Assembly: GCF_900156345.1 (NCBI RefSeq)
Contig: NZ_FTPP01000001.1
Location: 558,001 to 622,000, forward strand
Reading direction: 5' to 3'
DNA length: 64,000 bases
Source: Pontibacter indicus
Lineage (GTDB): Bacteria > Bacteroidota > Bacteroidia > Cytophagales > Hymenobacteraceae
Every line of letters begins with the position of its first letter. Position 1 is the stretch's first letter. Both the position numbers and the translations under genes were made by a program. A model generated the notes under the pieces. It was not told the DNA's origin and searched no databases. It saw nothing but the letters and a program-made list of their open reading frames with translations. Positions 28,665 to 37,311 of the stretch are shown here, piece after piece.

Positions 28665-29324
28665 TTAACTCTGCAAGGACTTTCTCTTCGACAGCCAGCC
28701 TTTGATGGCGGCGATGATAGGAGGGGTAATCGAAAGCACGATGATGGCCAGGATCAACAGGGAGAAGTGCCGCTTTACGGCCGGCAGGTTACCGAAGAGA
28801 TAGCCTGCCATCATAAAGAACACCACCCAAACAAACGCCCCGATCACGTTGAAGCTAAAAAAACGCTTGTAATCCATTTTGGCTATACCTGCCACGAAGG
28901 GAGCGAAGGTGCGGACGATCGGCACGAAACGCGCATAAATGATCGTAAGTCCGCCGTACTTCGCATAAAACTTCTGCGTCTGGTCGATGTGCGAGCGGCG
29001 CATAAACCAGAAGTCGCGCAGGTAAATGCGGCTTCCGATCTTGCTCCCCACATAGTAGTTGAAGGAGTCGCCCAGAATGGCGGCCGTGATCAACAACACG
29101 ATCAGAAGCGTCAGGTTGAGGCCGGAGGCAGGTATAGCCGCCAGCGCACCGAGCGCAAAAAGCAGTGAGTCTCCGGGTAGGAATGGGGTCACCACCAGGC
29201 CCGTCTCACAGAACACGATCAGGAACAGAATAAAATAAATCCACTGCTGATACTCCTGCACCAGCTCAACCAGATGCTGGTCGATGTGCAGAACGAAGTC
29301 TATCAAATAATAAACGAAATCCAT
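28665..29324 (-). CDS. DedA-family (VTT-domain) membrane protein
   Basis: A 219-residue inner-membrane protein of the DedA/SNARE-associated family, which is linked to undecaprenyl-phosphate and lipid scrambling and to membrane-potential homeostasis. Visible motifs are E-T-G-L-V-V-T-P-F-L-P-G-D (about 40-52), G-D-S-F-N-Y-Y-V-G (about 85-93) and F/Y-x3-R-[FVPIVRT]-F-A-P-F-V-A-G (about 131-147). It lies 29 bp upstream of the DAACS gene and 36 bp downstream of tatA, so the three may be co-transcribed. Confidence 0.94.
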   Translation of the reverse strand: MDFVYYLIDFVLHIDQHLVELVQEYQQWIYFILFLIVFCETGLVVTPFLPGDSLLFALGALAAIPASGLNLTLLIVLLITAAILGDSFNYYVGSKIGSRIYLRDFWFMRRSHIDQTQKFYAKYGGLTIIYARFVPIVRTFAPFVAGIAKMDYKRFFSFNVIGAFVWVVFFMMAGYLFGNLPAVKRHFSLLILAIIVLSITPPIIAAIKGWLSKRKSLQS

Positions 29325-29360
29325 CTGGTAAGCTGACGCTTTGTGTGCCGGACTAGCCTG

Positions 29361-29573
29361 TTATTTCTTTTCGTCGGTGTTCTGCACAGACTTGTCGAGC
29401 TCGCTCTTGATTTCGTTGGTGGCGTCCTTAAACTCGCGTATGCCGCGACCTAGTCCGCGTGCCAGTTCAGGTATGCGTTTGGCACCAAACAGTAGTAAGA
29501 AAGCGAAAATAATGAGGGCCACTTCAGCGCCTCCAAGACCGCCAATGAAGGCGAAAATTGCAGTGATGATCAT
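29361..29573 (-). CDS. tatA: Sec-independent translocase subunit TatA/TatE
   Basis: A 70-residue protein with one N-terminal helix (about 8-27), the hallmark hinge F-G-A-K-R-I-P-E-L-A-R-G-L-G (about 29-42), then an amphipathic helix and a charged tail. TatA oligomers form the pore that exports folded twin-arginine substrates. The polar residue before the helix is consistent with TatA/E rather than TatB. No tatC is adjacent. It leads the tatA-dedA-DAACS run. Confidence 0.94.
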   Translation of the reverse strand: MIITAIFAFIGGLGGAEVALIIFAFLLLFGAKRIPELARGLGRGIREFKDATNEIKSELDKSVQNTDEKK

Positions 29574-29726
29574 ATGATGTTGATAAAAAATCAGTTTAAA
29601 AAAAGTAAGTTAATCGACTGGCTGCCAGAAAAATAAGATGTGCATAGTTATACCTGCATTTGCCGGATAGGCCCTGCAGACTTTTGTAGAAGCAGATTGT
29701 GGCAGCTAAATGGACGTGGCAGCAGC

Positions 29727-30113
29727 CTAGGGGGCTTGTGGCTGAACGAAGGTATACAGGAACTGACAAAAGAAGCTCTCGCCCGGCGCCCGTACCGTGT
29801 AGGGTGTAATTGCCTGCTGATCGGCAAACGATAGTGCGTGTGTTCTTGTGTCGGTGGTGGCAGGGTGCAGGCTGAGTAGGCAGGAGGAAATCGTGCCTTC
29901 CTGGGCCAGGTATAACTGACCGGTCTGCAAATCATGGTCATAGTCGCTGCTGCCGCCGTTTTCCTGTGCTTGAACCGTTGTGCTTTCCTGCGCTTCTGGT
30001 ATGGCCGAATCGTACGCATACGCTGACCCGCAATGGAGCAAGACGGCCCAAAGCAGAGCGAGCGACATTATCAAATGCCTTAGTAAGCGGGGTTTAAGCG
30101 GAATCAGGACCAT
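29727..30113 (-). CDS. Small exported protein, unknown
   Basis: A 128-residue protein with a basic start (MVLIPLKPRLLRHL), a signal peptide hydrophobic core (IMSLALLWAVLLHCGSAYA, cleavage about residue 33) and a Gln/Ser/Asp-rich mature part ending in an aromatic motif (FFCQFLYTFVQPQ). No known domain. Two Cys near residues 78 and 115 could form a disulfide. The clear signal peptide and ATG support a real gene; function unknown. Confidence 0.62.
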   Translation of the reverse strand: MVLIPLKPRLLRHLIMSLALLWAVLLHCGSAYAYDSAIPEAQESTTVQAQENGGSSDYDHDLQTGQLYLAQEGTISSCLLSLHPATTDTRTHALSFADQQAITPYTVRAPGESFFCQFLYTFVQPQAP

Positions 30114-30269
30114 AAAACGGCGTAAATATACTACAATCTACAAGTAAGTCAGATACCTGTAAATTTAAATTTGCACAATTTTAGAAAATCCCATTGACGT
30201 GCTTTCTTGCCTGCAGGTAGTTCTTAAGCAGCCATTTAGCAGCGTATGCAGGTTTTCCGGCGCCCAACC

Positions 30270-30998
30270 TTATAGAAAAACCTGTTCCAGCACATCGCCG
30301 ACAAAATAAGCCAGTGATGCCGCCAGGCCACCCAGCAGAAGTGTCTCTGCTATACCTGCCAGCATGTTGCGCTCTGTTACCACGCTCTTCAGGGCGCCCA
30401 CTAGGGTCAGGGCGATGCCGGTGAGGATGCTTGAGTAAAGGAAAAGTTCGGAGCCGCCTATACCTGATCCGGAGCCGGAAAAGATGTAAGCCAGCAGCGG
30501 AATAGAGCCCACCAGCACGAAACTGATGAATGTGACCGATGCCGTTTTGACAGGTGTTTTATCGTCCTTGGTCATCTCCAGTTCTTCTTTCATCATGGTA
30601 TCCACCCATACATCTTTGTCAGAAGTGATCACCTCTACCACCTGGTCCAGCAGTGGGCCCTTAAAACCTTTGGCTGCGTAAATTTCCCGGACTTCCTCTT
30701 TCTCGGTCGTGCCCAGGTGCTCCACCTCCCAATACTCGCGGGCCTTGTGACGGTCAAAATTTTCGCGGGAAACCTTGGTAGAAAAGTAGTTGCCGACCGA
30801 CATGGAAAAGCCATCGGCGATCAGGTTGGCCAGCCCCAGAATGATTACCACCGCTACACCCAAACTCGCGCCCTCCGCCCCAGCAACCACCGCAAAGGTC
30901 GTAATAGCCCCATCGACACCGCCATACACAAATTCAGAAATGTAATCCTTCTTGAAGAAAAGGATTTTGTCTTCCGACTGTAGCTCGTGGTGTTGCAT
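30270..30998 (-). CDS. VIT1/CCC1-family Fe2+/Mn2+ transporter
   Basis: A 242-residue transporter with five TM helices. The first carries [16 protein letters not shown] (about 25-40), the second [13 protein letters not shown] (about 61-73). A cytosolic acidic region between TM2 and TM3 ([22 protein letters not shown], with E/H positions) matches the metal-binding domain of VIT proteins. Expected to export or sequester Fe2+ or Mn2+, protecting against metal excess. Single-gene unit; it is followed upstream by a long repeat-rich gap. Confidence 0.92.
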   Translation of the reverse strand: MQHHELQSEDKILFFKKDYISEFVYGGVDGAITTFAVVAGAEGASLGVAVVIILGLANLIADGFSMSVGNYFSTKVSRENFDRHKAREYWEVEHLGTTEKEEVREIYAAKGFKGPLLDQVVEVITSDKDVWVDTMMKEELEMTKDDKTPVKTASVTFISFVLVGSIPLLAYIFSGSGSGIGGSELFLYSSILTGIALTLVGALKSVVTERNMLAGIAETLLLGGLAASLAYFVGDVLEQVFL

Positions 30999-31114
30999 AG
31001 CGTGCTGCTGTTAAGTGAAGTCACATTGAAGTTACGGAAAAAATGGAAAGGAGAGGGGAAGAGTTTAGAAGTTAGAAAGTTAGAGAGTTTAGAAGGTAGA
31101 AAGGTTGAACTGTA

Positions 31115-31137
31115 GCGACGTTACGTTATAACGTCGC
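31115..31137. repeat. Hairpin-forming inverted repeat
   Basis: GCGACGTTA and TAACGTCGC are 9-bp perfect arms around a 5-nt loop. Confidence 0.7.
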
Positions 31138-31168
31138 GATACTACGCAAAATTCTCGTTTCCTTGTAG

Positions 31169-31188
31169 GGACAGGTCGCGACCTGTCC
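31169..31188. repeat. 20-bp perfect palindrome (shared core with 40469-40488)
   Basis: GGACAGGTCGCGACCTGTCC is its own reverse complement, and the identical 20 bases form the core of the longer palindrome at 40461-40496. Confidence 0.9.
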
Positions 31189-31303
31189 GAATCGTGCACA
31201 TGCCTATTTGTCTGAATCAGGATTTACAGGATTAGAGAATTTTTAGGATTCTGGTGCACGATCGTCAACCTGTGCCTACTTCTTTGTCGAGGGGCACTAC
31301 CGC

Positions 31304-31543
31304 CATCAAGGAAAAAAGTGAGTGACCGCCGCACAGGCGAAAAGCCAGCTATGCAATGGCTCAATTGCTACACCTATACATGGGGATGTGGTCATCCCCG
31401 ACAGTTTGCTTTCGGATCAGGAAATCCGAAAGAGCTTGTGCATAAATTGCTATACCTAATATAGAGCTACACTAGGTATAGGTATAGCTAGTTATACCTG
31501 CAACCAAGTCAAAGGCCCCTCACAAGCGTGGACTCTAGCGCCT
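31304..31543 (+). repeat. Dispersed intergenic repeat, copy 2
   Basis: The left part (31304-31345) and right part (31503-31543, AAAGGCCCC through GCGTGGACTCTAGCGCC) match copy 1 at 3405-3445 and 3513-3560. The middle is longer and unrelated except for an AGGTATAGGTATA doublet present in both. Confidence 0.68.
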
Positions 31544-31568
31544 TGCCTGAGGCAGGCGAAACCCAACC

Positions 31569-32513
31569 TCAATTCAACTGATCAACCTCTTCAGCAGGTA
31601 TAAACTGCTTTTCTTTTGCTGGTACAACCTCTTGCAGAGGTATAGCTGTACGCTCCTTGAAAGGCTGGAACTGCTGCTCCAGAAAAGACTTTGGATACAC
31701 TTCAACCTCATCAAAACCAAGTTCAATATCACGGCCATCCTTCGGCATGTAAGCCGTCCCGAAGAGGTAATCCCATACACTCAGGCTGATGCCGTAGTTC
31801 GCGCCATACCTGTTGGGCAAGCGCTTGGCGTGGTGCCAGATGTGCATTTGGGGGTTGTTGAAGAGATAGCGCAATGGACCAAGCGGGATATGCAGATTGG
31901 AGTGGTTGAAGTGCCCAATGGCCGTGGCGAAAATATGGACCAGGAAGAAGTCCTGAATGCCGAAGCCGATCATGGCCAGCGGAATATACTCAATGGTGCG
32001 GTAGACGATCGTTTCGCCCCAGTGGAAGCGCAGGTGCGCGGCAAAACCCATCTGCTGTACCGAGTGGTGTACCTTGTGGAAGCGCCACAGATAATCAGAG
32101 CGGTGGAGGAGGCGGTGCACGTTCCACTGAATGAAGTCGCGCAACACAAAGAGCGTGAGCAGCTGCGCCCACAGCGGCCAGGACTGAATTTCAAAAGCTA
32201 CTAAATTCTGAATCCCGAAAAGGGCCAGAAAATCATTGAAAGCCTCTACACCGATATTGGAGATGGCATTGAAACCGACCAGCGAGAAAAGGAAAAAATT
32301 GAAGAACATGTAGAAGCCGTCGAGCCAGAAATCCTGCCGGATAACAGGCTGGCCCTTGCGCCAGGGTACCACCACTTCCAACAGCCAGAAAAACAGCGAC
32401 AGCCCCAGCAGCCAGTAGAAATAGTTGCCCCAACTCGGGTTCAGTATTTCCCGCCACAGGTAATTACCGTAGTCTGAAAAAGAGCTCGTGAAGATGTTCC
32501 AGTATTTCTCCAT
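31569..32513 (-). CDS. Sterol desaturase / fatty acid hydroxylase family enzyme
   Basis: A 314-residue membrane di-iron enzyme. The His clusters of the family are present: H-R-L-L-H (about 133-137), H-K-V-H-H (about 146-150), a G-H-F-N-H-S-N (about 207-213) and H-I-W-H-H (about 228-232). Four hydrophobic segments surround them. Relatives hydroxylate or desaturate sterols, carotenoids or fatty acids; the substrate here cannot be told. The ATG at 32513 was chosen; the frame extends 26 codons further but that part looks non-coding. It is separated from the thioredoxin-like gene by that gene's terminator. Confidence 0.9.
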   Translation of the reverse strand: MEKYWNIFTSSFSDYGNYLWREILNPSWGNYFYWLLGLSLFFWLLEVVVPWRKGQPVIRQDFWLDGFYMFFNFFLFSLVGFNAISNIGVEAFNDFLALFGIQNLVAFEIQSWPLWAQLLTLFVLRDFIQWNVHRLLHRSDYLWRFHKVHHSVQQMGFAAHLRFHWGETIVYRTIEYIPLAMIGFGIQDFFLVHIFATAIGHFNHSNLHIPLGPLRYLFNNPQMHIWHHAKRLPNRYGANYGISLSVWDYLFGTAYMPKDGRDIELGFDEVEVYPKSFLEQQFQPFKERTAIPLQEVVPAKEKQFIPAEEVDQLN

Positions 32514-32572
32514 ACTAATTTCCCCAACAGCAGGTGGAGTTTGATTGTTTCGGCTGGTGGTACAAAATAAGC

Positions 32573-32613
32573 ATAAAAAATAAGCTGGCAACCCATTGCG
32601 CTGCCAGCTTATT
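32573..32613 (-). terminator. Intrinsic terminator after the TlpA-like gene
   Basis: A 12-bp stem (32579-32590 with 32602-32613) with an 11-nt loop. On the minus strand it is followed by a T6 run (TTTTTTATG). Confidence 0.8.
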
Positions 32614-32621
32614 CTGATCCT

Positions 32622-33251
32622 TTATTTCGCCAGGCCCATCAGAAACTCGCGCACCTCTTTCGTGTCATACTCCGCCATACCTTCCTGTTTGGCTACGATC
32701 TTGCCATCCGGCGAAATGATGAAGGTGGTAGGGATGGCCGTGCTATAGAACTCCTGCGGAAACTGACTGGCGGGCATGTACACCGGGAAGGTATAGCCTT
32801 TCTTGTCGATGAACTTCTTCACCTTGCCCATACCGCCTTCGTCTACCGACAGCATCACAAAGGCCACTTTGTTCGGGTCCATTTTTTTGTAGAGGCTGTG
32901 GATGTTGGGCATCTCGGCAATGCAGGGCGGACACCAAGTCGCCCAGATGTTCAGAAAAATGACCTTTCCCTTCAGGCTTTCAAATGCTACTGTTTTGCCG
33001 TTTAAGTCTACCATTTTGAATCCGGCACCAGCCATGGGTGCTCCGGCTGAGGTATAGGTAGCAGCCTCTGGGTTTGTAGACACTTCATCGATAGCAGGGA
33101 CATCTGCATTTTTGATGCCGGTTGCCAGCAAAATGCGCTGCACTTGCCCAATGGCTTCCGTGTGCAGTCCCGTCAGGTATAAGACACCAAAAATGGCCAG
33201 CGTCACAACCCAGCCCGGTATGTTCTTAATTGAAAATTTCTTCTTGTTCAT
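32622..33251 (-). CDS. TlpA/ResA-like thioredoxin-fold protein
   Basis: A 209-residue exported or membrane-anchored thiol oxidoreductase. One N-terminal helix (about 14-30) is followed by a thioredoxin domain (about 72-209) with the active site W-A-T-W-C-P-P-C (CxxC about 107-110) and the cis-Pro segment A-I-P-T-T-F. ResA/TlpA proteins reduce disulfides in the periplasm. Here it ends the sulfur island, 60 bp downstream of the DoxX-DsrE fusion, so a role in thiol/persulfide reduction is plausible (inference). Confidence 0.9.
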   Translation of the reverse strand: MNKKKFSIKNIPGWVVTLAIFGVLYLTGLHTEAIGQVQRILLATGIKNADVPAIDEVSTNPEAATYTSAGAPMAGAGFKMVDLNGKTVAFESLKGKVIFLNIWATWCPPCIAEMPNIHSLYKKMDPNKVAFVMLSVDEGGMGKVKKFIDKKGYTFPVYMPASQFPQEFYSTAIPTTFIISPDGKIVAKQEGMAEYDTKEVREFLMGLAK

Positions 33252-33311
33252 AATGTGCTTATTTGTTAAGTCAGATGACTTCGTAAAAGTTCGTTTTGAT
33301 GCTTGCCGTAC

Positions 33312-34208
33312 TTACAATTCCACGGTGGTGTAGCCTTCCGCCTGCAGTTCAAACATATAGGTCAGACCGTTCGGAATTATTTCCACGCCAGCCACTAGCG
33401 AACCGGCATCGATGTTGAACTGCTTGAGCGACATTCCGCATACCTTGTAAGTGATGCCGGCTGCTTTGCCTTTCTCAAACTCCTGCTCCATACCGCTGCC
33501 TTTCACAAAGGCTTCTACGGACTTGCCACAGGCCATCACCACAAAACGTTCGCGCTGGTAGCGGCTTTCTCTTGTGATGGTTTCGGCTGTGTTCACCGCA
33601 GCTTTCAGGTGGTTGGGCTGGGAGATCAGGACCGCGTATTTTTTTCCATCGGCATTTGTCTCAGTTTCTGCTGAGGCAGTGCTTTGGGCCAAGGTGGTAC
33701 CCGTTGTGCATGATCCTAAGAACGTCATCAGACCGAGTGCCAGCGCGGCTACGTAATTTCTTTTCAATTTAGGCTTTAAGTTTGATTTCAGCTGTTTATT
33801 CTGGAAAAGTGACTGGTCCAGTCCGTAATAGACGGCGCCGTTCACGGTGAAAAATAGTAGCAATCCAATTAGGGCAATGTTCTTAAACAGGGGGCCAGAG
33901 CCTTCGGCGCCAACCTGTACGGTGACTGTGATCGGAACGAGAATGGCCAGTAGCATACCTGCCGCCATTCTGGTTTTAAAGCCAGTCAGCAGCAGAAAGC
34001 CGCCAACCACCAGGCCCACACCAGACAAAATGATCAGTGTGTCGGGCGGCGCGATCCAGGTAGCGAGTTGTGCAAAGGTAGCTTTTTCGAGTCTGGCAGT
34101 AGCAGCGGCAGTTTGCAGCAGGTGGTTGAAGCCAGCCATTATAAAAATCAGGCTACCCATGACGCGTAGCACGAGGAATGATATTTTTTGGGAAGGATTA
34201 TTTTCCAT
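33312..34208 (-). CDS. DoxX-DsrE fusion protein
   Basis: A 298-residue two-domain protein. The N-terminal half has four TM helices of the DoxX family (about 10-140, VLRVMGSLIFIMAGFNHLL). After a basic linker and a second hydrophobic stretch containing L-G-S-C-T-T-G (about 165-172), the C-terminal half (about 190-298) is a DsrE-like domain with V-V-M-A-C-G-K-S (about 226-233) and Y-K-V-C-G-M-S-L-K (about 256-264). Those Cys positions are typical of DsrE/peroxiredoxin-like sulfur-relay proteins. The ATG at 34208 is favoured. The fusion of a quinone-linked-type membrane domain with a sulfur carrier fits sulfide/thiosulfate handling. Confidence 0.8.
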   Translation of the reverse strand: MENNPSQKISFLVLRVMGSLIFIMAGFNHLLQTAAATARLEKATFAQLATWIAPPDTLIILSGVGLVVGGFLLLTGFKTRMAAGMLLAILVPITVTVQVGAEGSGPLFKNIALIGLLLFFTVNGAVYYGLDQSLFQNKQLKSNLKPKLKRNYVAALALGLMTFLGSCTTGTTLAQSTASAETETNADGKKYAVLISQPNHLKAAVNTAETITRESRYQRERFVVMACGKSVEAFVKGSGMEQEFEKGKAAGITYKVCGMSLKQFNIDAGSLVAGVEIIPNGLTYMFELQAEGYTTVEL

Positions 34209-34359
34209 GATTGAGATTTTTTTCTTGAAATAATAGTAGCTGCACCAGCGCGTAAACTTGTTGCGCTGACAGGCTGAAAGGGCACAGCGATGGAACAGGT
34301 ATAGCAATTTGAGCAAACCCGGTCTGTACTGGCTGTGTCAGCATGATGCATGTAAAATG

Positions 34360-34722
34360 TCAAGAAAATCTCGGAGGGTCGGGGTCAGTACCCAGGTTGG
34401 GCGGCAAGTGCTTGCGCTGAACGGAACGGAAAAGCTGCTTTCTGACAGCGGCGCTTACATTCGCATCCGATTGTCCGTCAGCCACCACGGCGTACAGCTG
34501 CTGACCACACTCAAGAGTAACATTGGCGGAGCCTTTCCGCTCAGAATGAGTCTGGTGTTTGAGGCATTTTTTAGCGCATGGCCGCTTGAACTTCTGGTGA
34601 TTCGTGGCTGCTTTTAACTCACTTTTAACCGCGCAGGCAAACCCGTTCACTGGCTTTTGAGGTTGCGCCAGTGTGAAGAGGAAGAGGATTGTGCTTAAAA
34701 GTAGGAGCAGCGTATGCTTCAT
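34360..34722 (-). CDS. Small exported Cys-containing protein
   Basis: A 120-residue protein with a clean signal peptide (MKHTLLLLLSTILFLFTLAQ) and a basic mature part with four Cys (residues about 30, 49, 53 and 72; C-A-K-K-C pair in the middle). The CxxxC and following ECGQQLYAVVAD segment suggest a small redox or metal protein, but no family is recognised. It lies 55 bp after the MFS gene in the same direction and before the DoxX-DsrE gene, so it may belong to the sulfur operon. Confidence 0.6.
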   Translation of the reverse strand: MKHTLLLLLSTILFLFTLAQPQKPVNGFACAVKSELKAATNHQKFKRPCAKKCLKHQTHSERKGSANVTLECGQQLYAVVADGQSDANVSAAVRKQLFRSVQRKHLPPNLGTDPDPPRFS

Positions 34723-34777
34723 TGTTTATAGGTTAGCAGCAGTTATAACTGGCGCGTTCTCTCGTAAATTTACCATT

Positions 34778-36040
34778 TTAAGTTCTGGCCACCAAGTTTG
34801 TCCCGCATTCAGCACTATGCCAAAGCAGCTTTTTGGTGCAGCACATACGAAATTCGGACAGTATGCCTGCTCCAATGGTCAGGATGGCTGTGCCCAACAG
34901 TACAAATTCCACACCAAAAAGATCGCTAAACACGCCGGCTACCACGGCCCCAGCCACATAACCAAAGTCGCGCCAGAACCGGAAAATGCCCAGACTCTGT
35001 GGGCGCTGTTCCGGATGCGTGTTCTCCGCCACCACCGACAGGAAATTTGGGTATACCAAGGCAGTTCCGGCTCCCAGCAGCACAAGTGCCGCAATCACCA
35101 ACGCATAGGCCTGACTGAAGAACAGGACGCCAATGGCTATACCTTGCAACATCATACCTACACTCAGCAACTGTTTCTTGCAAAGCACATCCCCGAGTCG
35201 GCCTGTTACCAGTTGCCCAAGGCCCCAAACCGCCGGATAAACACCAGCCAGCAGTCCGACCTGATGCAGGGTATAGCCCTTGCTCATCAGCAGTACTGGC
35301 AGCAAGCCCCACAGGATGCCGTCGTTCATGTTGTTCACAAATCCGCTCAAAGTGACAGATCCCAGGTTGGCATGGCGCCAGGTCGTATCTTTCCAGACGT
35401 TTCGCAAAAGTGGAATGCTGGTCTGTGCTGTTTCGGTTTTGACGTGGGCATGCGTGTCGCGCACGAAAAACCAGGTGAGGAGCAGACCGATAAGGGAGAA
35501 GGCTATACCTGGAATAAAAGCGTACGTGACCTCACCGGTAGAAGAGGCGATGTAGCCAGCCAGGAAGGCCACCAAACCCACGGCCAGGTAACCGGCAAAT
35601 TCATTGATGCCCATGGCCAGCCCGCGGTTCTTTTCACCCACCAGGTCGATCTTCATCACCACCGTGGCAGACCAGGCCAGGCCCTGGTTTATACCCAGCA
35701 GCAGGTTTGCAAAGATCACCCACCACCAGTTGGTAGCATACAGTAACAGCCACGGAACCGGAAGCGCAAAGAGCCAGCCGATGAGCAGCAGTTGCTTGCG
35801 GGTAAATCTGCTGGTCAGGCGACCCATCATCATGTTGGCGATGGACTTGGCCAGACCAAAGGCCACGATAAATGACAGAAGCGCCGTGTGCCCGCTGATA
35901 CCGAAAACCGTTTCGGCAAACTCCGGGATCACAGAGCGCTCCAGTCCGACCATGGCACCCACGAAACCGTTGATGAGCACCAGCAGCCAGAACTGCATTG
36001 CGTTCTCTCTCAAGCCCAGTTTTGTTTCGTTTGTTGACAT
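34778..36040 (-). CDS. MFS transporter of the sulfur island
   Basis: A 420-residue, 12-TM major facilitator transporter. Loop 2-3 carries G-R-L-T-S-R-F-T-R-K (about 73-82), the standard MFS G-x3-D/T-R-x-G/F-R-K motif, and loop 8-9 has G-R-L-G-D-V-L-C-K-K. The substrate cannot be read. In this position, between two YeeE/YedE genes and a DsrE gene, export or import of a sulfur compound is a reasonable guess. The tail contains R-M-C-C-T-K-K. It is 90 bp downstream of the second YeeE gene. Confidence 0.88.
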   Translation of the reverse strand: MSTNETKLGLRENAMQFWLLVLINGFVGAMVGLERSVIPEFAETVFGISGHTALLSFIVAFGLAKSIANMMMGRLTSRFTRKQLLLIGWLFALPVPWLLLYATNWWWVIFANLLLGINQGLAWSATVVMKIDLVGEKNRGLAMGINEFAGYLAVGLVAFLAGYIASSTGEVTYAFIPGIAFSLIGLLLTWFFVRDTHAHVKTETAQTSIPLLRNVWKDTTWRHANLGSVTLSGFVNNMNDGILWGLLPVLLMSKGYTLHQVGLLAGVYPAVWGLGQLVTGRLGDVLCKKQLLSVGMMLQGIAIGVLFFSQAYALVIAALVLLGAGTALVYPNFLSVVAENTHPEQRPQSLGIFRFWRDFGYVAGAVVAGVFSDLFGVEFVLLGTAILTIGAGILSEFRMCCTKKLLWHSAECGTNLVART

Positions 36041-36130
36041 GGTCTTTCAATTTTTTAGAGAGTTGCATGAAAGCCACCGCCTGGGGCAAGCGACTTTCAG
36101 CAAACACTCAACTTTTAGCCAAATTCTTTT

Positions 36131-36544
36131 TTAGTGAGGCAGTCTGTCTTTGATAGCGCCATACACATAGGTACCGGATAACGCACCTGCTATGGCGATA
36201 AATATCGCCCAGTAGCTGAAGCCCACGTTCACAAACATCGGACCCGGGCAGGCACCAGTGAGCGCCCAACCCAAACCGAAAATAGTACCGCCAATAAGGT
36301 AGCGAGAAACAGACTTTTCCTTGGGCGTGAATACGATCGGGTTGCCCTGAATATCGCGCAGCTTGAACTTCTTGATCACAAAAGTGGCAATGGTACCCAG
36401 CACCACAGCTGTTCCGATAATGCCATACATGTGGAAGTCCTGGAAGCGGAACATCTCCTGAATACGATACCACGAAATCGCCTCCGACTTACTCATCACG
36501 ATGCCGAACAAAATACCGGCTATTATAAATTTTATACTTTTCAC
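36131..36544 (-). CDS. YeeE/YedE-type (DUF6691) sulfur transporter half
   Basis: A 137-residue membrane protein with about four helices and the motif G-L-G-W-A-L-T-G-A-C-P-G-P (about 94-106), whose Cys is the conserved sulfur-contact position of YeeE/YedE proteins. In E. coli and Spirochaeta, full-length YeeE (TsuA) imports thiosulfate; here the family is split into two half-size genes with this one second. It lies 121 bp downstream of the first half across an AT-rich hairpin. Confidence 0.88.
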   Translation of the reverse strand: MKSIKFIIAGILFGIVMSKSEAISWYRIQEMFRFQDFHMYGIIGTAVVLGTIATFVIKKFKLRDIQGNPIVFTPKEKSVSRYLIGGTIFGLGWALTGACPGPMFVNVGFSYWAIFIAIAGALSGTYVYGAIKDRLPH

Positions 36545-36550
36545 GATTCT

Positions 36551-36648
36551 TATTAATAATGATTAATGACGAATGAATAATGAGTAATCAGGAATGAATA
36601 ATGACGTATTATATAATATGCTCACTGAGAGAAATAATTAATCATTAT
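36551..36648. repeat. AT-rich inverted repeat inside the YeeE/YedE operon
   Basis: ATTAATAATGATTAAT (36551-36566) pairs with ATTAATCATTATT (36636-36648). Between them are direct repeats of AATGAATAATGA. The block resembles a small palindromic element inserted between the two transporter genes. Confidence 0.55.
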
Positions 36649-36665
36649 TCATTAATAACTACACA

Positions 36666-37223
36666 TTATAAAATTAATGGTAGCAGCACAAACGTGGTGA
36701 TCAGTCCGCCGATGAAGAAGCCGATCACGGCGATGAGGGAGGGAAGCTGCAGGTTGGAGATACCACTGATGGCGTGACCCGAAGTACAGCCTCCTGCGTA
36801 GCGCGCACCGAATCCTATCGCGAATCCGCCCAGCAGCAGAATCAGGAATCCTTTGAGGGTGAAGGCAGCGCTCAGGCTGAAGATCTCTGAAGGCTGCATG
36901 CCGTCAGGAGCAGAAATTCCGAGTTGCTGCAAGTCTTGGATCGTAGCCTGTGAGATTTGCACCGGCTCGCCGGAAGAAAGAAACTCCGCTGCGATAAAAC
37001 CGCCGATGATGGCACCTACCAGAAACAACAGGTTCCAGGTCTGGGCACGCCAATCATAATCGAAGAACTTAAGCTTTTTACCAGCACCGCAGGCTGAACA
37101 AATCACGCGCAGGTTCGACGAAAAACCGAACGACTTACCGAAAAACAACAGCAGCACCATGATAAAAGCGATCACGATACCCGAGGTATACCAGGGCCAT
37201 GGTTGGCTTATGAACTCTAACAT
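36666..37223 (-). CDS. YeeE/YedE-type sulfur transporter half
   Basis: A 185-residue membrane protein with four or five helices. The signature G-A-R-Y-A-G-G-C-T-S-G-H-A-I-S-G (about 138-153) holds the conserved Cys; a second C-S-A-C-G-A-G motif (about 42-48) follows the first helix. Together with the 137-residue partner it would make a complete thiosulfate/sulfur-compound permease. It is 88 bp downstream of the rhodanese gene; a GC-rich hairpin sits in that gap. Confidence 0.9.
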   Translation of the reverse strand: MLEFISQPWPWYTSGIVIAFIMVLLLFFGKSFGFSSNLRVICSACGAGKKLKFFDYDWRAQTWNLLFLVGAIIGGFIAAEFLSSGEPVQISQATIQDLQQLGISAPDGMQPSEIFSLSAAFTLKGFLILLLGGFAIGFGARYAGGCTSGHAISGISNLQLPSLIAVIGFFIGGLITTFVLLPLIL

Positions 37224-37261
37224 TTTTAGGTCAATTTAATATTTGGTGATAAAGAGAGATA

Positions 37262-37303
37262 GGCAGGGAAGGGGCGAGGTCGCGTGCCCCTTCCGGCTCT
37301 GCC
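37262..37303 (-). terminator. GC-rich hairpin between rhodanese and YeeE genes (possible attenuator)
   Basis: The stem GGAAGGGGC/GCCCCTTCC (37267-37275 with 37286-37294) is extended by GGCAG/CTGCC (37262-37266 with 37299-37303). The trailing T content on the minus strand is modest, so read-through into the transporter genes is likely. Confidence 0.5.
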
Positions 37304-37311
37304 CTTAGATT

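Larger units (their letters stand above)
30999..31568. other. Repeat-rich intergenic gap
   Basis: No gene. It contains a hairpin at 31115-31137 (GCGACGTTA/TAACGTCGC), a 20-bp perfect palindrome at 31169-31188, copy 2 of the dispersed repeat (31304-31543) and a cluster of GGTATA/TATACC motifs near 31450-31500. Confidence 0.65.

Noticed and set aside
34673-35746. Long plus-strand frame (357 codons) opposite the MFS gene
   Set aside because: Lies antisense to a clear 12-TM transporter; its translation is rich in His/Gln/Arg with no domain, a typical shadow of a GC-rich gene.
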